Assembly: GCF_026013645.1 (NCBI RefSeq)
Contig: NZ_CP110224.1
Location: 1,612,001-1,676,000, forward strand
DNA: 64,000 nt
Reading direction: 5' to 3'
Origin: Virgibacillus natechei
GTDB lineage: Bacteria > Bacillota > Bacilli > Bacillales > Amphibacillaceae
A model generated the notes under the pieces. That model was given only the letters and a program-made list of their open reading frames with translations. It searched no databases and had not been told where the DNA came from. Below, piece after piece: positions 1 through 9,346 of the stretch (within the stretch, counting starts at the first letter, position 1; every line of letters starts with the position of its first letter). The translations under genes were made by a program, and so were the position numbers.

Positions 1-2
1 TT

Positions 3-383
3 ATTAGCAAGGGGAATATTAAAGCACATAGAAAAGCTATGATAGCAGCAGCTATTAGTGCGATTCTGTTTTTTATTATTTATATGTCTCGCACAATATT
101 TGTAGGGAATACGAGTTTTGGTGGACCTCAAGAGTTAGAAATTTACTATACCATCTTCTTAATTTTCCATATTACACTAGCTACAATAGGTGCTGTGTTC
201 GGCATTGTTTCACTAACATTAGCGTTTAAACGAAGCATTAGCAAACATAGAAAATTAGGACCATATACAAGTATTATTTGGTTTTTCAGTGCGATAACTG
301 GATTGATCGTATACCTGTTATTGTATGTGTTTTTTGATGGTGGAGAGACAACAAGCCTGATTCGAGCTATATTTGGAACATAA
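3..383 (+). CDS. DUF420 family membrane protein (YozB-like), 5' truncated
   Basis: The reading frame is already open at base 3, so the window cuts the 5' end of this gene; 126 residues are visible. At least three hydrophobic segments can be seen, separated by a basic loop of the type SKHRKLGP and preceded by a similar IKAHRKAM stretch. These paired H-R/K loops are typical of the DUF420 family, short four-helix membrane proteins often encoded next to ctaG and cytochrome c oxidase genes. The function is not established; a link to haem-copper oxidase assembly is inferred only from usual family context. A strong hairpin follows the stop codon. Family call likely, function unknown. Confidence 0.7.
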   Translation: MSKGNIKAHRKAMIAAAISAILFFIIYMSRTIFVGNTSFGGPQELEIYYTIFLIFHITLATIGAVFGIVSLTLAFKRSISKHRKLGPYTSIIWFFSAITGLIVYLLLYVFFDGGETTSLIRAIFGT

Positions 384-417
384 AAAGAGGTGAGAGTTAA
401 TTCTCTCACCTCTTTTT
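382..417. terminator. Bidirectional terminator between DUF420 gene and ytvI
   Basis: Perfect 15-bp arms (AAAAAGAGGTGAGAG and its complement) with a 6-nt loop, A-rich on one side and T-rich on the other. It can end transcription from both convergent genes. It overlaps the stop codon of the upstream gene and ends 2 bp before the ytvI stop. Confidence 0.9.
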
Positions 418-419
418 AT

Positions 420-1478
420 CTAAATTTTTATCTTCCAATTTATAATTCCAGCTTCTTTTGCGGAATTAAATGCAATGACCAGCACTGGCCCAAGAATAAA
501 ACCTATAAATCCGAGCAGTTGTAGTCCAAGAAACATGGCAATTAGTGTTGCCAGTGGTGATAATCCAATATGTTGTCCCATTACCTTTGGTTCCACTGTT
601 CTCCTAATAGCAAGCAATACTACAGCTAATATGGCTAATTGCAATCCCATTGCAGTGTTGCCACTTAACAGCATGAATAATGCCCAGGGCCCTAAAATGG
701 CAATTGATCCAATAATAGGGATAAAATCGATAATCCATATTATCAATGACATTATAATTGCTGTCTCCGGAGCGATAAGGTATAACCCCGCAAAACTAAC
801 AGTAAGTATTATAAGACTTACAAGTAATTGTGCTTTAAAGAAGCCTAATAGAACACTTTTTAATCTTGCATTCATAAATGAAACTTTCTCTGCTGTTTCG
901 TTTGTAAAGAAACTATATGTCTTAGATTTAAGTATTGGTAGTTCTAGCATAAATAAAAATAGAGCAATTAGGTAGACAATAAGGCTAATTAAATATTGCG
1001 GTACCTTTGCAAAAATTTGTGCTATATTATCCAATGTTATATGTTCTCTTGCTGCTTCATTCAATGTAGTTAAATTATCGTCAATCGTGCTCGTTATTTG
1101 TTCAGTAAACTCAGGGTGTAAGCCGCTTGAATATTGTTGTAGGTTTGTTTCCCAATTGTCATATATTTCGTTGATCTGATTAAAATAAGTGGGAACATTT
1201 TCTACAAAATTTACTACTTGTGTTGAAGCTTTTGTAACGATAAATGTACCAGCAACTCCAATTACTATTAGAAAAAGCATAAATACAATAATAACGGATA
1301 TCTTTCTGCTTATTTTTGTTTTTTGCTGGATTAACTTAATGAGTGGGTTAAGTATAAGAGCTGTAATTAACGCAAGAATTAATGGTACAGCAATAGGTAA
1401 TATAAAGATTATAATTAAAAAAAGTATGATAGATAAGAAAATTAGGGTCCATTGTCGTTTTGAAATTGAACGAAACAA
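420..1478 (-). CDS. AI-2E family membrane permease, YtvI/YueF type
   Basis: Polytopic membrane protein of 352 residues with the AI-2E transporter (PF01594) pattern: an N-terminal hydrophobic pair, a long polar section (about residues 85-155), then several helices including the family-typical stretch around DFIPIIGS (about residue 251). B. subtilis paralogues include YtvI, which is sporulation-associated, and YueF. Substrates are not known; a few relatives export autoinducer-2 or act as sodium/proton antiporters. The start chosen is TTG at 1478. AAAGGAGG lies 12 nt upstream, a long spacing, so a slightly different start is possible. It is on the same strand as ylbA but 360 bp from it. Family certain, exact orthology uncertain. 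Confidence 0.8.
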   Translation of the reverse strand: MFRSISKRQWTLIFLSIILFLIIIFILPIAVPLILALITALILNPLIKLIQQKTKISRKISVIIVFMLFLIVIGVAGTFIVTKASTQVVNFVENVPTYFNQINEIYDNWETNLQQYSSGLHPEFTEQITSTIDDNLTTLNEAAREHITLDNIAQIFAKVPQYLISLIVYLIALFLFMLELPILKSKTYSFFTNETAEKVSFMNARLKSVLLGFFKAQLLVSLIILTVSFAGLYLIAPETAIIMSLIIWIIDFIPIIGSIAILGPWALFMLLSGNTAMGLQLAILAVVLLAIRRTVEPKVMGQHIGLSPLATLIAMFLGLQLLGFIGFILGPVLVIAFNSAKEAGIINWKIKI

Positions 1479-1839
1479 GTTAACAGAATACCTCCTTTCT
1501 TGGTAGATAGGAAACCAACCTGGTTACGCTTCTCGGTAGCCGCCATCTACAATGAAAATGAGTTTAATTTCATACAAAGTATAAAACTTACCTATTTCCA
1601 TAAATACGAGCTTTGCAATTCGCTACAAACAATTACAAGTTTCCAAAATATACCATCGTTATTAAAAAATATTGCAGTTATTTAATATTTTACATATGGA
1701 CACAGTTATTACTTAAATTGATTAATTTGAAAAAAACCAACTACTCATTGAATCTTAAGGAGCAGCTGGTTAAACATTACCTAATATTATTTGTTCTGAA
1801 GTTAAAAGGTATAGGTCAATTATTATATGGCTACATTTT
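1479..1839. other. Intergenic region without recognisable feature
   Basis: An AT-rich stretch of 361 bp between ylbA and the ytvI-like gene, both on the minus strand. Short open frames exist on the plus strand but lack ribosome-binding sites and family resemblance. The only supported element is the AAAGGAGG site that serves the ytvI-like gene, at its lower edge. Confidence 0.5.
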
Positions 1840-2199
1840 CTAATGCTGTTTGATTTCTTCAGCTAATTTTGTTACTAAATTATTTGCACGTTCGACAAGG
1901 TTAGCTGGGAAATTTTCTTCTTCGCCATACTCTACTCCATGTGGGTAATAATGTTTCCCTAATAATGGAGTTAAAAGCTTTATTACAGCATTTCCACGGT
2001 CTACATCTCCTTCAACGGCATAACCTTGGACTCGAATATAGTATGTAATGTTCTTTTCATTTGAATCAATTCTATAATCATAAGTTACTCTTTCATAATC
2101 CCAATTTTCAGCACGAATAAAAGCATGCATTCCTGTTAGATGATCCAGTGGTTTTACGTCAATCATGACATCATCTATACCAGTATTCTCTAATCTCAT
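1840..2199 (-). CDS. ylbA: YugN-like family protein (YlbA)
   Basis: Small soluble protein of 119 residues, with the HYYPHGVEYGEEENFP section and the alternating beta-strand pattern of YugN-like proteins. Its place before ylbC fits ylbA of B. subtilis. No biochemical function is known. An upstream GTG at 2208 would add three residues, but the ribosome-binding site AGGTGG sits directly on that codon and is well spaced from the ATG at 2199, so the ATG is used here. The gene points away from ylbC, and the divergent interval must hold the ylbC promoter. Confidence 0.75.
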   Translation of the reverse strand: MRLENTGIDDVMIDVKPLDHLTGMHAFIRAENWDYERVTYDYRIDSNEKNITYYIRVQGYAVEGDVDRGNAVIKLLTPLLGKHYYPHGVEYGEEENFPANLVERANNLVTKLAEEIKQH

Positions 2200-2433
2200 A
2201 TTATCCACCTCACATATTTATCCTCGCCCTTCCATTTTAATACGAATTGAAGGAACTTGCAATTGAAAAGCTTAAAATTATTTCCTATATATGTTTATAG
2301 ACGATGTGAACATACACTTATACTATCTATTTCGAAAAAAATTATGGAATAATAGAAGAAATAGAGCATGGATTATTATATTTGAACATATATTGAAATA
2401 TAGTAGAAAATAAATATCAAGAGGAGACTATTT

Positions 2434-3498
2434 ATGCGACTTATTCGAAATATATTCTTGTTAGCTCTACTTGCTATGGGGGCTTTTTATTTAGTAGAAC
2501 AAAGTAATCTATCTCCAGGAGAGACGATTGACAATATAAGTAAGGTAGTAAGAGAAAAGGAAAATGAGATAGGTACAAAAACTGTTCCTGAAAAACAACC
2601 GGATATACCATTGGAAGGCGATTTGTTTCAATGGATAGGAAAGTCACAAGAAGCGTTAATCGAAGAATTAGACGAACCGGAACGCAAAGAACAAAGTGCT
2701 TATGCGTACACGTGGTGGGTATATACAGATCACACAAGTCAGTATATACAGTTCGGCATTCTGGATAATGAAATTGTAACAGTCTATGCTACTGGTGATG
2801 ATCTGGATACGGAGCCTATTCAACTTGGTCAAGCATATGAGGATGTGGAAGAACAATTCCCTTTTGAAAATGAAGTGACGTATAGTGAAGCTTTTTCATC
2901 TTATACATTTCGTTTAAATAATGATGATTTAGAAAAGCGTCCGTTGGTCAAGGGGGCGGATGACGTATTTATTCAAACCTATTTTGATACGTTTACGAAT
3001 CAATTATCATCTATTCGCATTTTAACTGCGGATACATTACTAAAACATCGTCCATACGAATTAGAATACCGGGGTAATTTACCAAACGAACCGGATTTAA
3101 CAGATGAGCAATGGGGTGAAGTTGAGGAAGGGATGGAAAATCAAATATTTGATATAACAAATGTTCTTAGGTATCAGCATGAGAAGTCAATGTTAGAATG
3201 GGAAGATGACGTTAGTGAAGTAGCTTTTTCACATAGTAAAGATATGGAAGAAAATAATTACTTTTCCCATTACAGCCCAAGCGGAGATGGATTAAAGGAA
3301 AGGCTATCTGTCGAAGATATCTTCTATACAACAGCTGGGGAAAATATAGCAGCACAATATCCAGATGCACCAGCAGCGGTCGAAGGGTGGCTAAATAGTG
3401 AAGGTCACAGGGAAGCATTGTTGGAAGACGATTATACCCATTTAGGTGTAGGCGTTTACCGGTTTTACTATACACAAAATTTCTTAACGATACCTTAA
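2434..3498 (+). CDS. ylbC: CAP-domain secreted or membrane-anchored protein YlbC
   Basis: Protein of 354 residues with an N-terminal hydrophobic segment (about residues 4-21) acting as signal peptide or anchor, a CAP-associated domain in the middle (about 60-200), and a C-terminal CAP/SCP domain (about 230-350). CAP-typical features include the FSHYSPSG-like segment, GENIAA and the WLNSEGHREALL motif. CAP proteins of bacilli are extracytoplasmic, and some related ones are spore-coat or germination proteins. The role of YlbC itself is not established. AAGAGGAG precedes the ATG by about 10 nt. The exported part is acidic. A 19-bp perfect hairpin terminates the gene. Confidence 0.85.
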   Translation: MRLIRNIFLLALLAMGAFYLVEQSNLSPGETIDNISKVVREKENEIGTKTVPEKQPDIPLEGDLFQWIGKSQEALIEELDEPERKEQSAYAYTWWVYTDHTSQYIQFGILDNEIVTVYATGDDLDTEPIQLGQAYEDVEEQFPFENEVTYSEAFSSYTFRLNNDDLEKRPLVKGADDVFIQTYFDTFTNQLSSIRILTADTLLKHRPYELEYRGNLPNEPDLTDEQWGEVEEGMENQIFDITNVLRYQHEKSMLEWEDDVSEVAFSHSKDMEENNYFSHYSPSGDGLKERLSVEDIFYTTAGENIAAQYPDAPAAVEGWLNSEGHREALLEDDYTHLGVGVYRFYYTQNFLTIP

Positions 3499-3499
3499 A

Positions 3500-3538
3500 A
3501 ATTAAACACACGCAACCAATGGTTGCGTGTGTTTAATT
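3500..3538. terminator. Terminator after ylbC
   Basis: Perfect inverted repeat with 19-bp arms (AATTAAACACACGCAACCA) around a single base. The TTTAATT end can act as a weak T-tract. Among the longest perfect hairpins in the window. Confidence 0.85.
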
Positions 3539-3623
3539 ATGTTAACAATCTCTTACTGTATAAGCTGCAACTAAGGCTTACACAACAAAGCTTGGCCTTA
3601 AGGCGATTTTCTAATGATTTGGC

Positions 3624-3652
3624 ACAGTAATAAAAGAAAAAGCATAAATTGA
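3624..3652 (+). promoter_or_regulatory. Possible mother-cell (sigma-K or sigma-E) promoter of ylbD
   Basis: A CACA element, 16 bp, then CATAAATTGA; this resembles the sigma-K pattern (AC around -35, CATAnnnTA at -10). It lies about 40 bp before ylbD, whose B. subtilis counterpart is annotated as a spore coat protein. The match is short and could be chance. Confidence 0.3.
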
Positions 3653-3688
3653 ATAGTAACAGATGACTATATGGATGAGGTGGAATTT

Positions 3689-4078
3689 ATGAATGAAGAA
3701 AAATTACATCCAACGGTTTTAGAATTTAAACAGTTCATCAATAAACACCCTCTTCTACGAGAAGAAGTTAGAAAGAAAGGAAGATCCTGGCAAGAGTACT
3801 ATGAAAAATGGGCGCTACTAGGTGAAGATGATAGTTACTGGGAACCATATAAAGAGGATAAATCAGAAAGTAAAGAGGATGATTCTAAGGAAAGTAATAA
3901 GGAGTTACTTGGTAAATTAATGAAGCTTACTGAAAATATGGATATAGAAAAGGTGCAAAATCAAGCACACCAATTAAACAATTCAATTACAATGATTCAG
4001 GAAATGATAAGTCAATTCCAAGATAAAAAAAATCCAAAGCCAGTTCAAAGAGACCTTTTTAACTTATTTAGAGATTAA
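3689..4078 (+). CDS. ylbD: Putative spore coat protein YlbD
   Basis: Small charged protein of 129 residues. The N-terminal HPLLREEVRKKGRSWQEYYE pattern is characteristic of YlbD. It is followed by an acidic lysine/glutamate/serine-rich linker and a helical C-terminus. B. subtilis YlbD is annotated as a putative coat protein. The ATG at 3689 has GAGGTGG at good distance. An ATG at 3671 would add six residues but has no ribosome-binding site. ylbE follows 11 bp downstream with AGGAGG between, so ylbD and ylbE form an operon. Confidence 0.8.
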   Translation: MNEEKLHPTVLEFKQFINKHPLLREEVRKKGRSWQEYYEKWALLGEDDSYWEPYKEDKSESKEDDSKESNKELLGKLMKLTENMDIEKVQNQAHQLNNSITMIQEMISQFQDKKNPKPVQRDLFNLFRD

Positions 4079-4089
4079 GGAGGAGACAA

Positions 4090-4323
4090 ATGGATTTATT
4101 TAGTTATAACTATTTAGCAAAAAACCCTGATTTAGCAAAATTTGTTCGTTATAATCCAATTTGGTACCGGTATCTGTCACGAGATCCAGAGCGTGTTTAT
4201 GAAATTAAACATGAAGCAAAAAAATTTTATGGAAAAACATTTACACAACGATTAGAAAAAGTAAATAATAATGTAGAGATGCTTGGTATGCTTATGAAGT
4301 TATCCAGCGAGATGAAAGATTAA
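4090..4323 (+). CDS. ylbE: YlbE-like protein
   Basis: Protein of 77 residues matching the YlbE family: an aromatic N-terminal half with NPIWYRYLSRDP, then a basic amphipathic helix ending near MLMKLSSEM. Immediately downstream of ylbD with an AAGGAGG ribosome-binding site. Function unknown; the constant pairing with ylbD suggests a sporulation role, which is inference. Confidence 0.8.
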   Translation: MDLFSYNYLAKNPDLAKFVRYNPIWYRYLSRDPERVYEIKHEAKKFYGKTFTQRLEKVNNNVEMLGMLMKLSSEMKD

Positions 4324-4389
4324 TAATAATGTAAAATACATTTTAATCGTGCAGATTAAATGCTATGATAATAGTGGAGGTGTTATAAA

Positions 4390-4827
4390 ATGATAGCTAC
4401 AATGGAATATGTTGATATACTTGATCGGTCAGAACAGTTAGGTAAAATGGTTTTAGATTCAGACGTCATGACAGCATATAACAATTCCCAAAAAGAGCTT
4501 AAAGAAGATAGCGAAGCCCAACGTTTAATAAAAACGTTTAAAGATATAAAGGAAAATTATGATGATGTACAACGGTTCGGAAGGTATCATCCGGATTATA
4601 GTCAAATAATGAAACAGGTCCGTGCATCAAAGCGTGAAATGGACATGAACGATAAAGTTGCTTCCTTCAAAATTGCCGAACGTAATTTACAGAAGTTACT
4701 AGATGAAATCAGTGAGTATGTAGCATTAAGTACCAGTGAAGAAATTAAAGCTCCTAAAGATGGAGCGGCATTAAGTGATAGTGGGTGTGGATGTGGAAGT
4801 GGCGGAAGTTGTGGCTGCGCATCATGA
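4390..4827 (+). CDS. ricF: RicF (YlbF), subunit of the RicAFT RNA-maturation complex
   Basis: A 145-residue protein of the YlbF/YmcA family: a helical body of about 110 residues, then a flexible glycine-rich tail holding five cysteines (GCGCGSGGSCGCAS). In B. subtilis RicF with RicA and RicT forms a complex carrying two [4Fe-4S] clusters that works with RNase Y in mRNA processing and is needed for competence, biofilm formation and sporulation. The cysteine tail is visible and consistent with cluster ligation. GGAGGTG lies 8 nt before the ATG. Encoded between ylbE and ylbG as in B. subtilis. Confidence 0.9.
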   Translation: MIATMEYVDILDRSEQLGKMVLDSDVMTAYNNSQKELKEDSEAQRLIKTFKDIKENYDDVQRFGRYHPDYSQIMKQVRASKREMDMNDKVASFKIAERNLQKLLDEISEYVALSTSEEIKAPKDGAALSDSGCGCGSGGSCGCAS

Positions 4828-4892
4828 TTTATTGTAGCAAATGGTTTATTTTGATACACTAATTATAAATGCAATGTTAGTGAGGACATACT

Positions 4893-5168
4893 ATGAGAGT
4901 GAAACGACAAGGTTTAATAATTTGGTTTCAACATATGAAGAATATCAAGCAAATTAAACGATATGGACATCTTATTTATACATCGAAGAAATTAAAATAT
5001 GCTGTAATTTATGTTGATCAGTCTGAGTTAGAGGATATAGAGCATAAACTATTGAAGCTTTCTTTTGTTTCCAAGGTTGATCGATCTGCTAAACCATTTA
5101 TCGAAACAAACTTTGAAAATAGTATACCAGATAAAGCTAAAGAATATGATTATAAGATGGGTATATAA
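4893..5168 (+). CDS. ylbG: UPF0298 family protein YlbG
   Basis: A 91-residue protein recognised by the start RQGLIIWFQHMKN and the following short alpha/beta pattern (YVDQSELEDIEHKLLKL). Position after ricF matches ylbG. Function unknown. No strong ribosome-binding site is seen (GTGAGG about 8 nt upstream), so translation may be modest. Confidence 0.8.
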   Translation: MRVKRQGLIIWFQHMKNIKQIKRYGHLIYTSKKLKYAVIYVDQSELEDIEHKLLKLSFVSKVDRSAKPFIETNFENSIPDKAKEYDYKMGI

Positions 5169-5177
5169 AGTAAAGCT

Positions 5178-5274
5178 TCATTCAGTGGGAATTTCGACGC
5201 ACAAGTGTTTTCGGTGGGGCGAGTAATCGCAGTCCCAGGACAAGCGAATCCCCGCCGGAAGATCCCACGCAGAA
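5178..5274 (+). repeat. Intergenic GC-rich repeat, short form
   Basis: GC-rich insert in AT-rich DNA, bounded by imperfect inverted ends (TTCAGTGGGA and TCCCACGCAGAA). It contains the hairpin module CGGTGGGGCGAGTAATCGCA...GTCCC. The same module appears reversed at 31353-31398, and variants occur inside the composites at 16.9, 41.3 and 58.86 kb. Non-coding. Confidence 0.7.
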
Positions 5275-5307
5275 AAAGCGTTTTTTTAATGCTTATATGG
5301 GCAGTTA

Positions 5308-5362
5308 TCACCCGCCTGAAATTTTTGTCTTTCCTCAATTTTTGAGGCGGGTGGGAGTGCCC
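5308..5362. repeat. Stem-loop repeat after YlbG
   Basis: Inverted arms GGGCA...CACCCGCCT and AGGCGGGTG...TGCCC around a 14-nt loop. The following CGGCCGTTAAACCGCGATAA resembles TCGGCCGTAAAACTAGGCGA at 31.43 kb. Probably a second module of the same repeat family. There is no T-tract, so a terminator role is doubtful. Confidence 0.55.
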
Positions 5363-5504
5363 GGCCGTTAAACCGCGATAAAAAATTTTGTGGAACTTCC
5401 TTTAAGTTATCCACAGAATTTTTTTATGCAAAAAATAGCGTGAGTATTTAGAAATCTTGGCATTCGTTATAGGGGTTCTTATGATAGTGTTACTTTCCTA
5501 TGCA

Positions 5505-5690
5505 AAGAAAAAACCTGCAGAATAAATTCTGCAGGTCCCTTTTAAAAAACAAAAAGGCAAAGGGAGAGGAGAAACCGGAGGAAGAACTTATGGGGAAGTT
5601 TAAGTCTTCTCCGAGTTTTGAAACAACCGAGCTAACAATCAGCTGTCTCACTATGCTATTATGTACATATTCAAGAATTATATACATTTA
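5505..5690 (+). ncRNA. Candidate ylbH leader RNA upstream of rsmD
   Basis: This non-coding stretch is compact and strongly structured. It has a perfect 10-bp hairpin (CCTGCAGAAT, loop AA, complement) at 5514-5535, a purine-rich strand with GGAGGAAGAACTT near 5577, and its near-complement AAGTCTTCTCC near 5604. It lies directly before rsmD, called ylbH in B. subtilis. There Rfam defines the ylbH leader, a conserved RNA element of unknown ligand found by comparative genomics in bacilli. Position and structure fit, but I cannot run the covariance model. The open frame across it is probably not a gene. Boundaries are approximate. Confidence 0.55.
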
Positions 5691-5776
5691 CATGTTTCAT
5701 TTTTTCCTATTTTATTAACATCATTTAATTATTTTGTGGTAGGATTAATGTCGAATAGTTAACTCGAGGTGGTTTT

Positions 5777-6831
<1,055 letters not shown>

Positions 6832-6842
6832 AGTAAAGATGA

Positions 6843-6878
6843 AGATGTTGCACATTCTACTATGCAACATCTTTTTTT
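6843..6878. terminator. Bidirectional terminator between coaD and ylbJ
   Basis: Arms AGATGTTGCA and TGCAACATCT with a 10-nt loop, followed by seven T. One arm reaches into the last codons of the convergent ylbJ gene. Confidence 0.85.
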
Positions 6879-8083
6879 AGTATGCGTTTATATAGAATCA
6901 ATCCTGCTAACCCTAAAAAAACGATTGTAATGATTGGTCCCATTTGTTTTAACATGTCCAATGTAGTAACCCAGAAGTTCTGGCTTACTTCTTGTGATAC
7001 AGCCACATCGTCCATTTCAAAAGCTTGCTTATCTAAATACAATGGTTTATACAAGATTACAGTCAATAGACTAGCAATAATTCCATGTAAAAGACGGGAA
7101 AAGAAATACGGTGCAAAACGTATATCTGTTTTACCTATGATACTAGCTACTTGTGCTTGTACGGAAAAGCCATTGAAACCTAAGATGAAACTCACAAGAA
7201 TTGCTGTTGCTAAGAAGGAATCTGTCGTTATTTGAGATAACATTTGTGCACCAATCGTTATCTCGAATAAGCCTGATAAGAAAGGCAGTGCTATTTCTCC
7301 CGGTAGGCTTAAAATATTTAACAACTGCTCAAATACAGAAGCAATGATTGGTGATATGTTTATTATAAATAGTAATTTAGTGATAACAGAGAAAAGAACA
7401 ATAAAACCTCCAACCACCACTAGCGTTTTAATAGAGTTTAAAACGGCATCACCTAATACCTCGCCTAGAGGACGATCATGACGTATCCTTGTTTGGTGCA
7501 TTTCTTTAAAAGCTCTTCTAATGGATACACTGCTTTTTCCGGATTTAGATTTCTTTTGTTGTTTATCCTCTTTAATTCGGTAAAACCGCATACAGATCCC
7601 AACTAATGCGTTGCCAATATAATGACAGGTTGCCAATAGAACACCTAATTTAACATCATGGAAAAAACCTATAGAAACTGCTCCAAAGATAAATAATGGA
7701 CTAGAAGCATTTGTAAAAGAAACGAGACGTTCGGCTTCTATTTGGGAAAGCTGTTCTTCCTCACGTAGTCTTGCTGCAATCTTTGCCCCCGTCGGATAAC
7801 CACTTGACATTCCCATTATCCACCCAAAGCTTCCAATACCAGGAACATTAAACAATGGCCGCATAATAGGCTCAAATAATACGCCGATAAATTTAACTAC
7901 ACCAAAGCTAATTAACAATTCGGCTGTGATAAAAAAAGGGAGTAGCGACGGGAAAACAACTTCCCACCAAATATTTAATCCGCGAATGCTGGCTTCCAAT
8001 GACTGATCAGGAAACTTTAATAAGGCGAAGGCAAAAAAACTTGTCATTATTGATAAGAGTAGCGTTTTTGCTATTTGTTTCAA
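6860..8083 (-). CDS. ylbJ: Sporulation integral membrane protein YlbJ
   Basis: Polytopic membrane protein of 407 residues, close to the 408 of B. subtilis YlbJ. The two nucleoside-recognition (Gate)-like halves, including GMSSGYPTGAKIAARLREEE and LGFNGFSVQAQVASI, are typical of YlbJ. In B. subtilis ylbJ belongs to the sigma-E regulon and is needed for heat-resistant spores; its substrate is unknown. The start is TTG at 8083, with GGAGG 7 nt upstream. A longer frame reaching an ATG at 8203 has no support. Convergent with coaD and divergent from ylbL. Confidence 0.88.
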   Translation of the reverse strand: MKQIAKTLLLSIMTSFFAFALLKFPDQSLEASIRGLNIWWEVVFPSLLPFFITAELLISFGVVKFIGVLFEPIMRPLFNVPGIGSFGWIMGMSSGYPTGAKIAARLREEEQLSQIEAERLVSFTNASSPLFIFGAVSIGFFHDVKLGVLLATCHYIGNALVGICMRFYRIKEDKQQKKSKSGKSSVSIRRAFKEMHQTRIRHDRPLGEVLGDAVLNSIKTLVVVGGFIVLFSVITKLLFIINISPIIASVFEQLLNILSLPGEIALPFLSGLFEITIGAQMLSQITTDSFLATAILVSFILGFNGFSVQAQVASIIGKTDIRFAPYFFSRLLHGIIASLLTVILYKPLYLDKQAFEMDDVAVSQEVSQNFWVTTLDMLKQMGPIITIVFLGLAGLILYKRILKKDVA

Positions 8084-8281
8084 TATAAAGCCTCCCACTG
8101 AATGAGCCTTGCTCTGTACATCTTTAGTCGATCGTAGTAGAATTATTTTAGCTTGTTTCGTGATTTTTTTAGTACAAGTCTTTATAAATATACGCACATA
8201 CACATGCTATTTATGCCATAGACTTTTTAAAGTTGCATTTTTAATATGTAATTAGCTGTTGGAAATGGAAGGAGCTTTACC

Positions 8282-9307
8282 ATGAGATTCACAAAAAAAC
8301 ACATCCTATCATTAATTGCCGTTCTTTTAGTTGCCTATTTTCTCTCTGCATATCGGCTTGATTATTATATCCAAAGACCTGGCGGAGCAGAAGCGCTAAA
8401 CCCTATCGTAGAGGTGGTAGATGGTTATGAAAGTACAGGAGAGATGCATTTAATGACGATTAGTGGAGGACAGGCAACCCCTATGCAATATCTATGGGCA
8501 ATGATATTACCGCATAGTGAGATATTACCACTTGATCATGTGCGTCCTGAGGGCATTTCAGATGATGAATACATGGAAGCCCAACTTCAAATGATGGAGA
8601 GCTCTCAAGAAGCTTCTACTGTAGTTGCTTATGAAGCAGCTAATGAAGCTATTAGAATTGATTATAATGGTGTCTATGTCGTTTCCATTGTTGAAGATAT
8701 GCCTGCAGATGGCAAACTCCAGACAGGAGATCGTATCGTTGGCATCGATGGGAATGACATGCAGGAAGCTGATGACTTAATTAACTACGTTGAAAGCAAA
8801 GAGGCGCGAGACACGATTTCACTGGAAATTGTACGAGGAGAGGAAACTATTATAGAGGACATTACATTAGAATTGTTTGGTGAAGAAGAAGATAGGGTTG
8901 GAATAGGTATTAGTTTAGTAACAGACCGTACTGTTGAGGTCGACCCTGAGGTTGTATTTTCCAGTGGGAGAATCGGAGGGCCTAGTGCTGGACTAATGTT
9001 TGCACTGGAAATGTATGATCAGTTGACTGAAGAAGATTTGACCAGGGGTTATCAAATTGCTGGTACTGGCGAGGTTGACTACAATGGCAATGTCTTGCGT
9101 ATCGGTGGAGTTGATAAAAAAATAGTAGCAGCTGATCGAGAGGGTGTTGACATTTTCTTTGCACCAAATGAGGGGGATGCCGAAGATTCTAATTATCAAA
9201 TGGCAATAGAAACAGCTGAAAATATTGGTGCGGATATGGACGTTGTTCCAGTAGATACATTTAATGATGCATTGTCTTATTTACAGGAGATAGAATCAAA
9301 TAGCTAA
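8282..9307 (+). CDS. ylbL: PDZ and Lon-type serine protease YlbL (DdcP)
   Basis: Membrane-anchored protease of 341 residues: one N-terminal transmembrane segment (about residues 8-24), a PDZ domain (about 125-205) with GVYVVSIVEDMPADGKLQTGD, and a C-terminal Lon (S16) proteolytic domain. The catalytic serine lies in GGPSAGLMFALEM and the lysine in GGVDKKIVAA, so the Ser-Lys dyad is intact. In B. subtilis YlbL/DdcP degrades the division inhibitor YneA after DNA damage; the streptococcal relative SepM processes a peptide pheromone. GGAGC precedes the ATG. A hairpin terminator follows. Confidence 0.9.
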   Translation: MRFTKKHILSLIAVLLVAYFLSAYRLDYYIQRPGGAEALNPIVEVVDGYESTGEMHLMTISGGQATPMQYLWAMILPHSEILPLDHVRPEGISDDEYMEAQLQMMESSQEASTVVAYEAANEAIRIDYNGVYVVSIVEDMPADGKLQTGDRIVGIDGNDMQEADDLINYVESKEARDTISLEIVRGEETIIEDITLELFGEEEDRVGIGISLVTDRTVEVDPEVVFSSGRIGGPSAGLMFALEMYDQLTEEDLTRGYQIAGTGEVDYNGNVLRIGGVDKKIVAADREGVDIFFAPNEGDAEDSNYQMAIETAENIGADMDVVPVDTFNDALSYLQEIESNS

Positions 9308-9312
9308 AGGAA

Positions 9313-9346
9313 AACAGACCTTCACCTGTTGAAGGTCTGTTATTAT
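9313..9346. terminator. Bidirectional terminator between ylbL and tmcAL
   Basis: Perfect 12-bp arms AACAGACCTTCA and TGAAGGTCTGTT with a 5-nt loop. The T-rich downstream side and AA-rich upstream side let it serve both convergent genes. Confidence 0.88.

Noticed and set aside
475..975. 166-residue frame on the plus strand opposite the ytvI-like gene
   Set aside because: Composition is that of an antisense shadow, and the opposite frame is a clear membrane protein.
5500..5718. 72-residue frame before rsmD
   Set aside because: It covers a structured region better explained as leader RNA; the peptide is low-complexity and lacks a ribosome-binding site at its start.
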